From Areca catechu (taxonomy: Eukaryota; Streptophyta; Magnoliopsida; Arecales; Arecaceae), in contig CM038040.1 in the NCBI GenBank assembly GCA_021397845.1, positions 42,365,088 through 42,429,087 of the forward strand: 64,000 nt of DNA, written 5' to 3'. A program made the translations under genes and the position numbers. Below the pieces are notes generated by a model. That model was not told where the DNA came from. It saw only the letters and a list, made by a program, of their open reading frames with translations, and searched no databases. Positions 45,337-56,055 of the stretch are shown here, piece by piece; positions within the stretch are counted from its first letter, which is position 1, and every line of letters starts with the position of its first letter.

Positions 45337-46867
45337 TATTACTTAGACCAACAATCTAAGAGGGGGGTGAATTTAAAAAATTAAATGCAAGTATGTGCCT
45401 TTCAAAATTTAGATGTAGTATGGCCTATGTGTTGCATCAAAGATAGTGTGCAAGTGCTAGAATATAAGAGAGTGAGATAAAGAGATAAGCAAACACACAA
45501 ATACAATAAATTTATAGTAGTTCAGAGCAATTCTAGCTCTTATATCTACTATTTAAGGATCTTTTAGAATTTCTACTATATTTCTACAAGAATATAGCAG
45601 GTTTGTTTTACACTGAGCTCATAAACCAAAATCCAAGTATAACATTTGTTTTATGAGCTCACAAATAACTCGATTGATTTTTCAAGGTTCACCAATTAAA
45701 ATACAAACACAATTCCAAGTTTCAGCTCTTTGCTGAAACAAACAATAGCTCAAAAGTATAAAAATAGAGTAACAAAAATAAACTCTTAAAAGAGTAGATA
45801 GTGTCGATGAAGCTTCTTTTATAAACTCTTCAAGTCTTCAAGGATTGCTTTTCAAAACTTTTTGATGTCTTCACTTAATGCTTCAAGAGAGTTAGTGAAA
45901 AGGAGTAAAGCTTCTCTTGAGTTTTTGGATGATAGCTATTGAGTTCGCTTGTTTGCAATGATTGGAAGAATAATTCTCTTAAATATTGTTTCCTTTAACT
46001 TTTATTCAAGATTTATATCTCTCCAAGTATTTTTTTCTTTGGTTCCCTATCATTTCTAGTCATGAGGAAGTGAAAAATAGCCACTAGGAATCATAGAAAT
46101 CAAATTCCGCAAGTTTTGGAACTAGCTATTACTGTAGCTTTTCACAGGATAAGAGTCAGCTTGTTACAAAAGAGTCAACTCTAATTAGCAATGACCAGAA
46201 ATCGAGACTTCTATCATCCTCAGAGAGAAGGCTCGTAGAATAGGAGTCGACTCTTCTAAGTTGTTTCCAAAAATATGCATTTTATCCTTACCAAGAGAGA
46301 TGACTTTATTTGAAGAGAAAGCTCATATGAAAACTCATTTTTCTATTTGACCTATGGAAAAAGGCTCATTAGAGGAGAGTTGGCTTTTCTGAATTGTATC
46401 AGTTAGCGTGCCATGCCAGAGTTGGCTCTTTTGAAGTGATTTAGCTCTTTCAACTAATTCTTCAAAACTTCAAGAATTTTAAATGTTTCGACTCCTTAAA
46501 GCTTCCAAGTATCTTCTAGGTTTTTTTAAGGATTTTTAATAGTATACATGGACTTTCAAGTAATTTAATTACAAAAAATAACCTTTTTACTTTTCCTATG
46601 GTACAAAAAATCTCTCAAAGCATCTCTAAAGTTATTTAAGAGCTCACTACATATCTCAAATGTTATAAAGAATTCTTTAAAGACTTAAAATGATTTTCAA
46701 TGATACATATGAGCTCACAAACTATTTTAATAATCTATAAGCTTTTCAATTGAAAATTATCCATTAAAAAACTTTCTATAAAAATATTCTTAAATATTTG
46801 AAAAGTATTGGTATAGAATTCATACTCTAATATTTTGTAATCATCAAAATCATTCATGAGATCAGTA
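45337..46867 (-). repeat. 5' LTR of the copia element
   Basis: 1.53 kb from TATTACTTAGACC (TG decayed to TA) to GAGATCAGTA. It aligns to the 3' LTR over its first 1.2 kb with many transitions. The last 330 bp have no partner because the other LTR is truncated. The 42-bp array resumes after the target duplication. Confidence 0.8.
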
Positions 46868-46872
46868 GTTTG

Positions 46873-47140
46873 GTACCTTATTCTCGAAATAAGTGATCAG
46901 CTTTGGTACCTTGTGCCCCTAATAAGTGATCGGCTCCTGGTCGCCTGCAACCCTGTGTCTCAAATAAGTAATCGGCTCCTGGCCATTTGTACCTTATGCC
47001 ATAAATAAGTGATCAATTCCTGGCTGCTTGGCATCCTGTGCCCCTAATAAGTTATCGGCTCCTGGTCGCCTGCAACCCTGTGTCTCAAATAAGTAATCGG
47101 CTCCTGGCCATTTGTACCTTATGCCTCAATAAGTATTCTG
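46873..47140 (-). repeat. 42-bp array of element D (right part)
   Basis: Seven further copies of the 42-bp unit. A three-unit block (CCCCTAATAAGTGATCGGCT to TTGTACCTTATGCC) at 46914-47000 recurs at 47040-47125, an offset of 126 bp or exactly three units, almost unchanged. The array fades into AT-rich DNA at about 47140. Confidence 0.8.
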
Positions 47141-49240
47141 CTACTTGCCGAATACTTTTCTATATACCAGTAATTACTTATAATAGATCATCAATCCTAT
47201 CTATCCAACTTGACTCGACCCATACCTCTACTTGATCTAGGCAGAGGTTGGTAGGGGTATGGCATGGAATTTTTAATTGTGGAGTGCATACGGGTATTGG
47301 CTGACTCGATCCATGCTCGATCTATTACCATCCTTCATAACATTTATCTAGGTTGACTTAATGGCCAGATATATATATATATATATATGTATGTATACAC
47401 ATGCAGATATAGATAGATGGGTATATAGCAAAACTTCAAGTATAATCATGTTTGGGAGGATTGAATGTATCTCTAAAATTTTTAAATAAGCGTTTTGATT
47501 TTATTATAAATCAAAACATACTGATCTATCAAATCTATACTTTTTCATACTGAACTTAAATATGAGTCCCAAAAACTCATTTTGCCTTTTATATCTATCT
47601 TTGTCTACTAAGCTTGAATTGTCATATGTCATTACTTGCTATATCGCTGGCGACAGATTTGGTGCAAATAATAAAAAAATAAAATCCATGACCGTTTTTC
47701 ATAGTTGAAATAATCAAAATTCAATGATTTTTGAAATAAAAAAATTATAACTACCATGAAAAAAAACTGTAAAACCGAAACTAAAATAAAAAATATAATT
47801 TTTTATTTTAAAATTTTTTCATAGAAATAACTAAATCAAAAGATTTAAACAAAATATAAAGAGGTCTAGAATTATCCAATGGCCATTCCTATGGAGTTGC
47901 AATTTAGATTTCTACTAAATATAAAGAGTATTAAGGGTATTAGAGATCAGATATGTTCGGTCTTGGATTAGGTTTCGAGTTTGGTATCGGGGTCGATGTC
48001 GGGCTTAATTTCGGATTGGACTTCAGGTCGGAGAATCACCAAACTATAACTAGAACCGAAACCAAATAGTTTTTAGTTTTTAAACCTATCATCAAACCAT
48101 CCCCTTTTAATTTCAGTTAAAACCATCCTATTTGGTTTAGAGATAGGTAAAATATTTGGTTACCAATCCCCAGCTATGAATCGTGTCTCTTGTGGCTTAT
48201 GGTTCAATTTTTTTCTTTTCTTCATTTTTTATTTTCAAGATGGGCTCTTCCTGCATGATTTGCATGATTTTTCAATGACTTAATGTGTTGTTTAAGTAGA
48301 AATCAAAACTGAAACGAATCAATTATTTGCATTTGCAAATATTTATCTTACATTACTTTCAAACCTCTCTTTACCGCTAGGAATTAATGCTTTTGTATGT
48401 TTGCATAATTTTTTGGCAATTGCTTTTGAACTCCTAATGAATCAAATCTTAATTTGAATCATCATATATAGAACAACTTCTATTTCTCTTTTAGTTTGTA
48501 TGAATATGATGATTTGAAGCTGAAGGAACCTTTGTTTTTATAATTTAATGAATATTATCAAATAATGTTTGTCCGTATAAATATCTCGAGCTGGATTTGG
48601 TGATAAACATGTTTTGACTATATTAGATAAAGGGCAATCCTTCTTTGATTAATTTTCACAAAGAGCCAGGCCGAGTGAAACTTGATTATGCTACCGAGTC
48701 TCTTATTTTCATACATTGATGGGACAATATTTGCATTTGCATCCCAATTGGATTGGGGATGAGTTAAATGCTCAAGCTAGCTTCAAAACTCCTCAACCTT
48801 TCCAAGAGATTTCTATTGATTGCAAATCCTGTAATAGATTTCTAAGTGGTTAGAAAACCTACTACACCAATCAGTGGATAATTTAATATAAGGCGATCTT
48901 TCTAACTTTTATAATTCATTGATCTCTCTATCATTATACAAAATTTTATTACTAGAAAAATAGAGATGATTGCACAATTTTCTATCCATGGTACAAAGAA
49001 CCATATCTTTTTTTTTATGGAAGGACCAAGGAGAGAATTAGGAAACCAAATCAGGAAGGAATTAGGAAACAAAATAAGTGCCCTAGTATCTTATAGAAGA
49101 TTTACCACTAATCCTTGAACAGCCGCCTTAATGCTTTCCATGATGCCCATGGGACATCTCATGGGGGAGAGAATTAGTATGGGGGAGAAAGGGAGAGATG
49201 CAATAAAGTTTTTTTTTTGTTGGAACTCAACGCTACAGTT
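47141..49240. other. AT-rich spacer, no gene seen
   Basis: A (TA)n microsatellite lies at about 47371-47390, running into TATGTATGTATACACA. The first 200 bp may be the outer end of the element D LTR. No coding region or further element is recognised. A short block, TTTCGAGTTTGGTATCGGGG followed by GTCGATGTCGGGCTTAATTT near 47974-48013, is a degenerate satellite-like stretch. Confidence 0.45.
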
Positions 49241-49449
49241 ACATTTATTTATGGTATTAAGAACGATATCAAGAAAAGGATGGTCTTTGATATGGTATTA
49301 ATAACCATATCAAGAAAAGCATTCTTTCTGATTTGGACAATCTCAGATTGATTTCCTATAAATAGAGTTGAGGGAATGGTTCCATATAAATCCACCTGAC
49401 TCTCTTTGAACGTACAAAACAGAATAATACTTCACATCAGAAGAAAAAC
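49241..49449 (+). promoter_or_regulatory. Promoter region of cysteine-rich peptide gene copy 2
   Basis: TATA box CATATAAATCC at 49383-49393, about 60 bp before the ATG as in copy 1. A 41-bp unit (TATGGTATTAAGAACGATAT...) is present twice in tandem at 49250-49290 and 49291-49331. TTTGGACAATCTCAGA near 49333 matches the repeated block of the copy 1 promoter. Confidence 0.65.
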
Positions 49450-49514
49450 ATGGCCAACAAATCCACTGTCATGGCTTCTTCGCTTATACTAGTTCTCTTG
49501 TTGATGGCATTTGG

Positions 49515-49566
<52 letters not shown>

Positions 49567-49849
49567 GTTGTTTAAACTTGATAATGTTTTGCAATAATGG
49601 TCAAAGCGATTAGGTTTTGCCTTTTTTTTTCCCTGGAAAATATAGTTTGGTAATAATGGAAATTAACAAGGCCAGTATTCAATTTTTGTAGGTGGGGCAA
49701 TTGTGGCAGCTAACGTAATCGAAGTAGGAGCATGCAAGTCAGATGCTGATTGCCGGACTGCGTGCGGGTTCTGCCGCTTTGCCAATTGCGCTGCCCACAA
49801 GTGCTTTTGCACTTGCAATACCTTACGGCCTATCCCTCACTACAAATAA
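49450..49849 (+). CDS. Secreted eight-cysteine defensin-like peptide, copy 2
   Basis: Exon 1 is 49450-49513 and exon 2 is 49692-49849. The donor TTTG|GTCTCT and acceptor TTTTTGTAG|GTGG restore frame and give 73 residues. The signal peptide is MANKSTVMASSLILVLLLMA. A short propeptide-like stretch (IVAANVIEVG) precedes the mature domain ACKSDADCRTACGFCRFANC and AAHKCFCTCN, with spacing C-x5-C-x3-C-x2-C-x4-C-x4-C-x-C-x-C. The intron contains a (CA)n run. The phase-1 intron in the signal peptide/mature junction is usual for plant defensin-like genes. The product is expected in the apoplast. No stop or frameshift is present, so this is the better-preserved copy. The exact family and role are not known to me. 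Confidence 0.78.
49529..49563. repeat. (CA)n microsatellite in the peptide-gene intron
   Basis: An uninterrupted CA dinucleotide run directly after the CT-rich start of the intron, a few bases past the splice donor. Copy 1 has only CACACGCGCA at the same place. Confidence 0.9.
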
Positions 49850-50028
49850 GATCCATCAACAACGATGTTATAAAATAAAGTCGACTTTATGAATCCCAGA
49901 TGATGCTGCGGCCTTTGTATCAGCTAGGCTAAACGTAATAAAGAGCTTCGATAAACAGTTCTCAACAAAAAAATTTCAACTAAAACGCAATGTTTTGTCT
50001 TTACGTGCATACTGTTTCTCAAAGGTTG

Positions 50029-50895
50029 TGTTGCCGTATCTTCTCCTGGATCGGGTCGGTTGGCGGTATAGGAGTGCGCCTCTTCCGGTCGACCTGCAAC
50101 AAAGTCCTCAAAGCACCGGTGGTGTTCCGGCGGGGACACTCCGATATCTCAGCGAAAGAGTGAGAGCAACAGAATTGAGGAATGTAATGGACAGTGTTTA
50201 GAGAGGAAAAAACGAACTTACTCTCGAGCAGGATCCCCCGGATACCTTATATAGGCACGGAACAGTCCAAAAGTTGTTACGGGGTAGGCCGAGAAAGACC
50301 GATTTGCCCCTACTAGGATCTGGAGAGTGGCCACATAGCGCCCTGAGAGGACAAAGTCGTGGGAATAGTGGAGCGGCACCGTTGCAGTGGCAGGATTCCG
50401 TTGTAACAAAAGGGCCTTCTGGAACTCTCTAGGGTCCCGAAACAAGTCAGTCGAATCCCAGCAGGGGTGGCCGTCGGACCACTGCCATGATGGTCGGCTG
50501 TCGAAGGAGATAGATGAGTCGGACCCCAGCAGGAGAGGCCGTTGAACCACTGCCCCAGTGGGTCGGCTGCCGAAGAAGATAGATGAACCATATCCCAGCG
50601 GGGGTGGCCGTTGGACCACTACCCCCAGTGGGTCGGATGCAAAAGGAGATAGATGAGCCGAACCCCAGCAGGGGTGGCCGTCGGACCACTGCCCCCAGTG
50701 GGTCGGATGCCGAAGGAGATAGATGAGCCGGACTCCAGCGGGGGTGGCCGTCTGACCCCAACAGGAGCCGCCATCGGACCTCTGCCCAGTGGGTCGGATT
50801 TGCTCGTTCGTTGGCCTTCTTAGAGTGGCCGGTCCTGTCGGACCGTAAAAAGAAAAAACCGACGCAATCCAGTGGTGAGCCGGATAGGTACAACA
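50029..50895 (-). repeat. 3' LTR of Tat element B
   Basis: Starts TGTTGCCGTATC, ends GGTACAACA, 867 bp. ACCTTATATAGG near 50242 is the minus-strand TATA region. U3 holds four full copies of a 69-70-bp unit (GGGGGTGGCCGTCGGACCAC, AGTGGGTCGGATGC, GATAGATGAGCC) plus a rearranged fifth. The adjacent CCTCCCTTGCCCTT (from 50899) is the polypurine tract complement. Confidence 0.9.
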
Positions 50896-51274
50896 ATTGC
50901 CTCCCTTGCCCTTGAGCTTCGAGTGATTCCATGGTCTTGAAGTACGAGGGCAATATTTGGCATTAATTGCATCGGCCCCCCAAATGATTGCGAACCTGAA
51001 CTGGCATGCAGCGGCCGGTCCAATTCTACTCCAAATCTCGGCCCTTGGACAGGTGTTGGCACCGCACTGGTGGTAGCAATGGGCCACGTGGCAGGATCTG
51101 GATGGTTGGCATGGAACCTGGAGTGGCATATCTATGGTTGGCCAGGTGGTTACGCGGATCGCGATCGGATGCGAACCGGCGCGTCGCTTCGACATCCTCG
51201 CCCCATCAAAACATCGCGTCGAATGCCGCGGATTGCGGCGTTCGAGGGGCGATTGGAGGCGGCCCCTCAACACC

Positions 51275-51281
51275 TATAAAA
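51275..51281 (+). promoter_or_regulatory. TATA box of opposite-strand gene in element B
   Basis: CACCTATAAAAGGAGGGG, 160 bp before the ATG at 51435 and conserved with element A. Upstream GC-rich blocks (GGCGGCCCCTCA) are also shared between the two copies. Confidence 0.6.
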
Positions 51282-51434
51282 GGAGGGGAGAATGCTCGGG
51301 GAGGATCTTTTGCTGTGCCTGGGGTTGGAGAGAGAGAGACCTTCTGCTCCCGTCGCCTTGCCTTAGGAAAACTGTTTGCCAGGTTAGTTCTGCCCTTACC
51401 TTCTTCTTCATTCACCACCTCCACTTTCATTAGA

Positions 51435-53631
51435 ATGGCCCCTGTTGGTCGGGTCCCAGTTCGGGGAGATAGGGAGCCTGGTCCCTACGACACCCCCACC
51501 ACCATGACTCGGGAGAGGGTAGAGGGTCTCAGGGCCGTATACAATATACCGACCACACTTCACTTCACAGTCCCCACCAAAGAGGTCAGAGTGAACAGTC
51601 CGATGAACTTAGGAGCATTGCCTTTGTATGAAGACCACTTAAAGGCCGGACTCCGATTTCCCCTTCACAGCTTCTTCATCCAAATTTTTAACCACTATAG
51701 GATTACCCCATCTCAGCTGACCTCGAACAGCATTCGGGTGATCTGCGGCTTTGTTATCGTGTGCCAGGAAGCCGACGTCGAGCCTAGGTTGTCCCTGTTC
51801 GATAATTTCTTCCTCCTAAAACAAGACTTCCGAAGCTGAGAGTGGTGGGTATTTAGTCCGCAACCCAATCGGAAGATCTTAGGGGGACTCCCGTCGGCCA
51901 TCCACGGGTGGAAGTCCCGATTTTTTTATGTAGATAGCTTGGAGCCGCGAGGATTTGAGCCGGCGTGGGAGAATCCCCTGTCGAGGGCAACTAACGGGAA
52001 GAGGGTTCTGAGGGCCGATGAGATCGATCTCCACAAGCTGAACGACGAAGACCCAAAGTTCATCGGTTTCCTGCTTTTTGAAGAAAGCCTATACCGTGCT
52101 GGGATCAGCCAGCACCAAAATCTGGGTAGGATAGATACCGACGTCGGATATAGTCCCGCTTCTTCTATACTTATCCTAACTGACTTGTTTGCCGACAGGT
52201 GGAAAGATGAGGCCGGACCGGTCGATCGTTGTGGCGCTGGCCGCACAAAGGAGGGCCGGTCAGACGACGGAACGGGTGACTGCGAAACCCAAGTGAAAAT
52301 CAGTAGAGGAGCCGATGCCGGAGAGGCCGAAGAAACAATAGATGAGGGAGCTGCTTGTCGTCGTCATTTCTGTCGAATCCGGCACTGGTGGCATACTGTC
52401 ACCAGGCCATCGGCTCATCAAGCCGAAGGAACATTCGTCGCCATCCGTGCACTCTACCGCTAGGGAAGAAGGGGAGCGACCACCGACATATCATGAGGAG
52501 ACGGTCCCCGCACCATTACCCGCCGAGCCGATGGAGGAGATCCTCCCTGCGGCCAAGGAGCTGAAGGTCATCATGAAGAGGGCCATCAAGAAGGAAGTCG
52601 TCGATGTCAGCAACGATGCACGCCAGCTGGAGTGCGCAATCGAGGATGCAAGGTAGGTCAGGACCTTGCTGGAGAGGGCCGTCGCCGGGATCGACTAGAA
52701 CAAGAGCCGTTGGACGGTCAATGAAGCCGCAAGGAACATGTTCCACCATGTGATGGGGGTAAGTCATCAGATTGTGAGCTCCTTACCCTCATCCACTCAG
52801 TACTAACTTTCTTTTATTATGGACAGGCCCTCCAAGACGCGCTGTTATTAGATGACGGCTTGGGTGAATTGTTGGATCTAAAGGATCACTCAAGCCGGGA
52901 GATCGTGAGAGTGGAGGAGGCGAGAGACGCCGCCGAAGTGGCGTTGACGGCTACTAGGTCAGAATTGTCCGTCCTACGTGCGGCAGAAGAAGAGCGTTCT
53001 ACCTTACGGGCCGAGGCAGAGGCTCAGAAGGATCAGATCGAGGCCCTGCAGAAACAACGGGACGAGTTGAGCACCCAATTGAGGGACAAGAAGTGCAAGG
53101 CGAAGCTTCTTGCCCGCAAATTGGCCGAAGAGAGGTCCCGCTTGTCAGAGTCGGAGAAGCGGTCAAGGAAACACCATGCCGACACCGAGAAGCACAAGAC
53201 CGAAGCTGAGAAGTACAGGGGGCTATTTAAGTTGTCCCAAGAGCTAGTGAAGTCGACTTCCGCAACGGTCGTAAGGGAGTACAAGGCCTCGGAGGAATTT
53301 AGAGCGGAGATGAACGAGGCCAGCTCCTATTCCTTCGATTTTGGCTATGAGGAATGTCTGGAGAAGGTCCAGCGGGCCTTCCCAGAACTTGACCTCTCTT
53401 TCCTGCAGCTACCTAAGCCGACAGAGGAGGTTGAAGGAGAAGGCTCATCCGAGTAAGGAGGTGAGACACCTGCAGAGGCTGAGGCAATGGAGGTCGAGTC
53501 GAAGACCGTGGCCGAGGCCGAAGCAGTTACCGATGTCCAGGCTAGCGTCCCAGTCATGCAAAAGGTGACCGGTGCAGAAGTCGAAGTCCCGGGGGCTTCG
53601 AAAGCTGATGTAACTCTGGTAGGTCATACCT
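51435..53631 (+). pseudogene. Opposite-strand spliced ORF of Tat element B (Transposase_28-like plus coiled coil)
   Basis: Starts at ATG 51435 (MAPVGRVPVRGDREPGPYD). Exon 1 runs to 52125 and contains LGALPLYEDHLKAGLRFPLH, ITPSQLTSNSIRVICGFVIV and KLNDEDPKFIGFLLFEESLY, resembling the plant 'putative gypsy type transposon' domain (Transposase_28). One TGA at 51837 breaks it. Intron 1 is 52126-52198 (CTGG|GTAGG to GCCGACAG|GT). Exon 2 is 52199-52758 with four stops. Intron 2 is 52759-52826 (GGGG|GTAAGT to ATGGACAG|GCC). Each splice shifts to exactly the frame of the next open stretch. Exon 3 encodes DDGLGELLDL, a coiled coil (EARDAAEVALTATRSELSVL), FDFGYEECLEKV and LDLSFLQLPKPT, with a premature TAA at 53454; the acidic tail continues to about 53631. 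Function unknown. Confidence 0.8.
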
Positions 53632-54109
53632 GAGTCGTCTGTAAAGGTCTGACCCCCTTTTGTAAACACAAGTAATGAAATGATATTTTGTCTACGATTG
53701 TGTTCGTTTGGTTTGACCGAATACCTTTCTCTCTGAAAATGCTTCAAGTATTTTCTTTCGGCAAGTTAGGAACTTAGGTAGCCGAGTGACACCCTATAGT
53801 AGCTAGGTGCAAAATTGATAGCATAAGGACGCCGGCATGAATCCGTCTTCTATCATATCTAGCTCGGACTTCCCGAAGTCAAAGTAGATTCAAACAAACT
53901 GGAACAAAGGGGAACTAATTCCGTGCGCTACTCGTAGGCCTACTTGGCTCGAAGAATAACCGAGGCATGCCGAAGCCAGCGGCTTAGGCCGGATTGATGC
54001 CCATAGGACTTTCCCTTTCCAGTATGAGTCCGTCGGAACATCCGAGCAAGGAGGTGTCGAGGAAGCTGACGGACGATTGTTCAGACCGGGCTTATCTTAG
54101 AAAATTTCT

Positions 54110-54556
54110 TCCTTGGTATCGGTCCATCGGCTTGTCCGACGTAGGAGCCTTCGCCGACCAGAGTCGGACTTTTCAGAATTGGGCTTCCCTAGAACCTTCG
54201 CTGACCGGAGTCGGGCTTTCGGAATTGGGCTGCCTTAGAGCCTTCGCCGACCGGAGTCGGGATTTCGAAATTGGGCTACCCTAGAGCCTTTGCCGACTGG
54301 AGTCGGACTTTTCGGAATTGGGCTACCTTAGAGCCTTCGCTGACCTGAGTTGGGCTTTCGGAATTGGGCTGCCCTAGAGCCTTCACCGATCGGAGTCGGA
54401 CTTTCGAAATTGGACTGCCCTAGAGCCTTCGCCGACCGGAGTCGGACTTTTAAAATTGGGCTGCCCTAGAGCCTTTGCCGACCGGAGTCGAACTTTCGAA
54501 ATTGGACTGTCCTAGAGCCTTCGCCGACCGAAGTCGGACTTTCGGAATTGGGCACT
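54110..54556. repeat. 47-bp minisatellite of element B
   Basis: About nine copies of AGAGCCTTCGCCGACCGGAG, TCGGACTTTCGGAATTGGGC, TGCCCT. It is the counterpart of the array in element A at the same position. The 96-bp array of A is represented here by a single degenerate copy at about 54060-54150 (GAAAATTTCTTCCTTGGTAT, CGGCTTGTCCGA). Confidence 0.88.
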
Positions 54557-54738
54557 GAAAAGAGCTGAATTTATTGATAATATTTGTGGAGGTTGTCTAC
54601 ATTCCACGGGCGTGCCATCCAGATGCTCGATTCGGTATGTTTTGGACCGAATTACTTCGGCAACCCGATAAGGCCCTTCCTAGTTTGGGAAAAGTTTTCC
54701 TTGCTCGATCGATCTCGAAATCTTCGCCCTCTGCAACA

Positions 54739-55899
54739 CTAGATCTCCGACTCTAAATGTTCGCGCTCTCTCGAGTTGTAATACTTTATCATCTTCTGAT
54801 GGTAAGTCACCATCTTCGAGCTTGATCGGAGTCTAGTCTCTTCAAGTAGGTCCAGGTCAACCCTTTGCTGCTCAGAGTTAGCTGGTTCGGCACAGTAGTC
54901 AATTCGTAGGGATTGCAAGGAGACCTCAACAGGGATAACGGCTTCACTTCCATAAGTGAGGTTGAAAGGAGTCTCTCCGGTCGCCGACCGGGCGGTTGTC
55001 CAGTATGCCCAAAGCACAGAATAAAGTACTTCGGCCCATAGTCCTTTGTCATCATTCAACCTTGTCTTCAGCCCGTGTAGGATTGTCCGATTTGTAACCT
55101 CAACCTCTCCGTTGGACCGAGGATGGCCGACTGAAGTGAGCCGATGAGATATATGGTACTGTCCGCAGAAGTCACAGAATTTTGGGTTGTCAAATTACCT
55201 TCTATTATTGGTGATGATTGTTTGCGGGATGCCGAATCGATAAATAATAAAGCTCCAGACAAAGATTTCTACCTTGGTTTTCGTGATTTGGGCCAGCGGT
55301 TTGGCCTCCACCCATTTGGTGAAGTAATCAATCACCATGATGAGAAACTTACGTTGACCAGATGCCGGAGGAAAAGGTCCAAGGATGTCCATCCCCCACT
55401 GAGCGAAAGGCCACGGTGCGGTGATCGGAGTCAGCTGGCTGGCGGGCCTCTTTTGAATATTGGCATACCTTTGACATGCATCATACTTTCGGACGAAGTC
55501 TGAAGCATCCTTCTAGATCGTAGGCCAATAGTATCATTGTCGGATGATTTTGTAGACCAGGGACCATCCCCCAAGGTGGTCGCCATAGATGCCCTCATGA
55601 AATTCCCGAAGGGCATAGTCAGCATCGGTCGGCCCCAGGCACTTCAAAAGAGGCTGAGAGAATGACCGCTTGTATAGAATGCCATCAAGGATGACGTACT
55701 TGGATGTCGACCAGCGTATGCGCTTGGCTTCGGTTGGATCATCCTGGAGGGTTCCTCGATTAAGAAAAGTGAGGATAGGGTCCATCCAAGAAGCCTCCTG
55801 GTCAACTTGTTGAATCTCATTCGGCTCTTCGTGAATGCTAGGGCACTGCAAGTGCTCCACAAAGGTTCGGTCGGAGGTATTGATGCCTGCTATAGCCAA
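54739..55899 (-). pseudogene. Integrase of Tat element B, catalytic Asp replaced
   Basis: The frame 55899-55534 covers SWMDPILTFL, YVILDGILYKRSFSQ and HEGIYGDHLGGWSLVYKI (start of the zinc-binding domain). The core begins at 55392 (MDILGPFPPASGQRKFLIMV, IDYFTKWVEAKPL). The second catalytic position is IITNNRR, Asn for Asp and Arg for Gly. The Glu is present in RSNGEVEVTNRTILHG. The C-terminal part is at 55059-54739 (ATGETPFNLTYGSEAVIPVE). Stops and shifts lie at about 55530, 55195 and 55065. Not functional. Confidence 0.85.
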
Positions 55900-56055
55900 T
55901 CATGACAGAGCATCCGCCCAAGAATTCTGCAGACGGGGTATGTGCATGATTTCAAAGAACTTGAGCCGAGAGATGAGACTGTGTACCTTATTCAAGTACT
56001 TGGCTAGGGTCGAATCCCTTGTTTCAAACTCGCCCTTCACCTAGTTGACCACCAG

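Larger units (their letters stand above)
36799..46867 (-). mobile_element. Ty1/copia element inserted in the 42-bp array
   Basis: Two related LTRs (36799-38019, truncated, and 45337-46867) enclose minus-strand copia gag, integrase, RT and RNase H remnants. The PBS next to the 5' LTR matches initiator tRNA-Met. The flanks are GTCTG (36794-36798) and GTTTG (46868-46872), a 5-bp target duplication with one transition. The 42-bp array is continuous if the element is removed. The total of about 10 kb, long LTRs and a Lys-rich, SDSD-type acidic gag tail suggest the SIRE or a nearby lineage, tentatively. A plus-strand copia LTR is nested inside. Confidence 0.82.

Noticed and set aside
50218..51273. 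351-codon minus-strand frame across the 3' LTR of element B
   Set aside because: It spans the LTR minisatellite (WSDGHPCW-type repeats) and UTR; open by composition and not conserved in element A.
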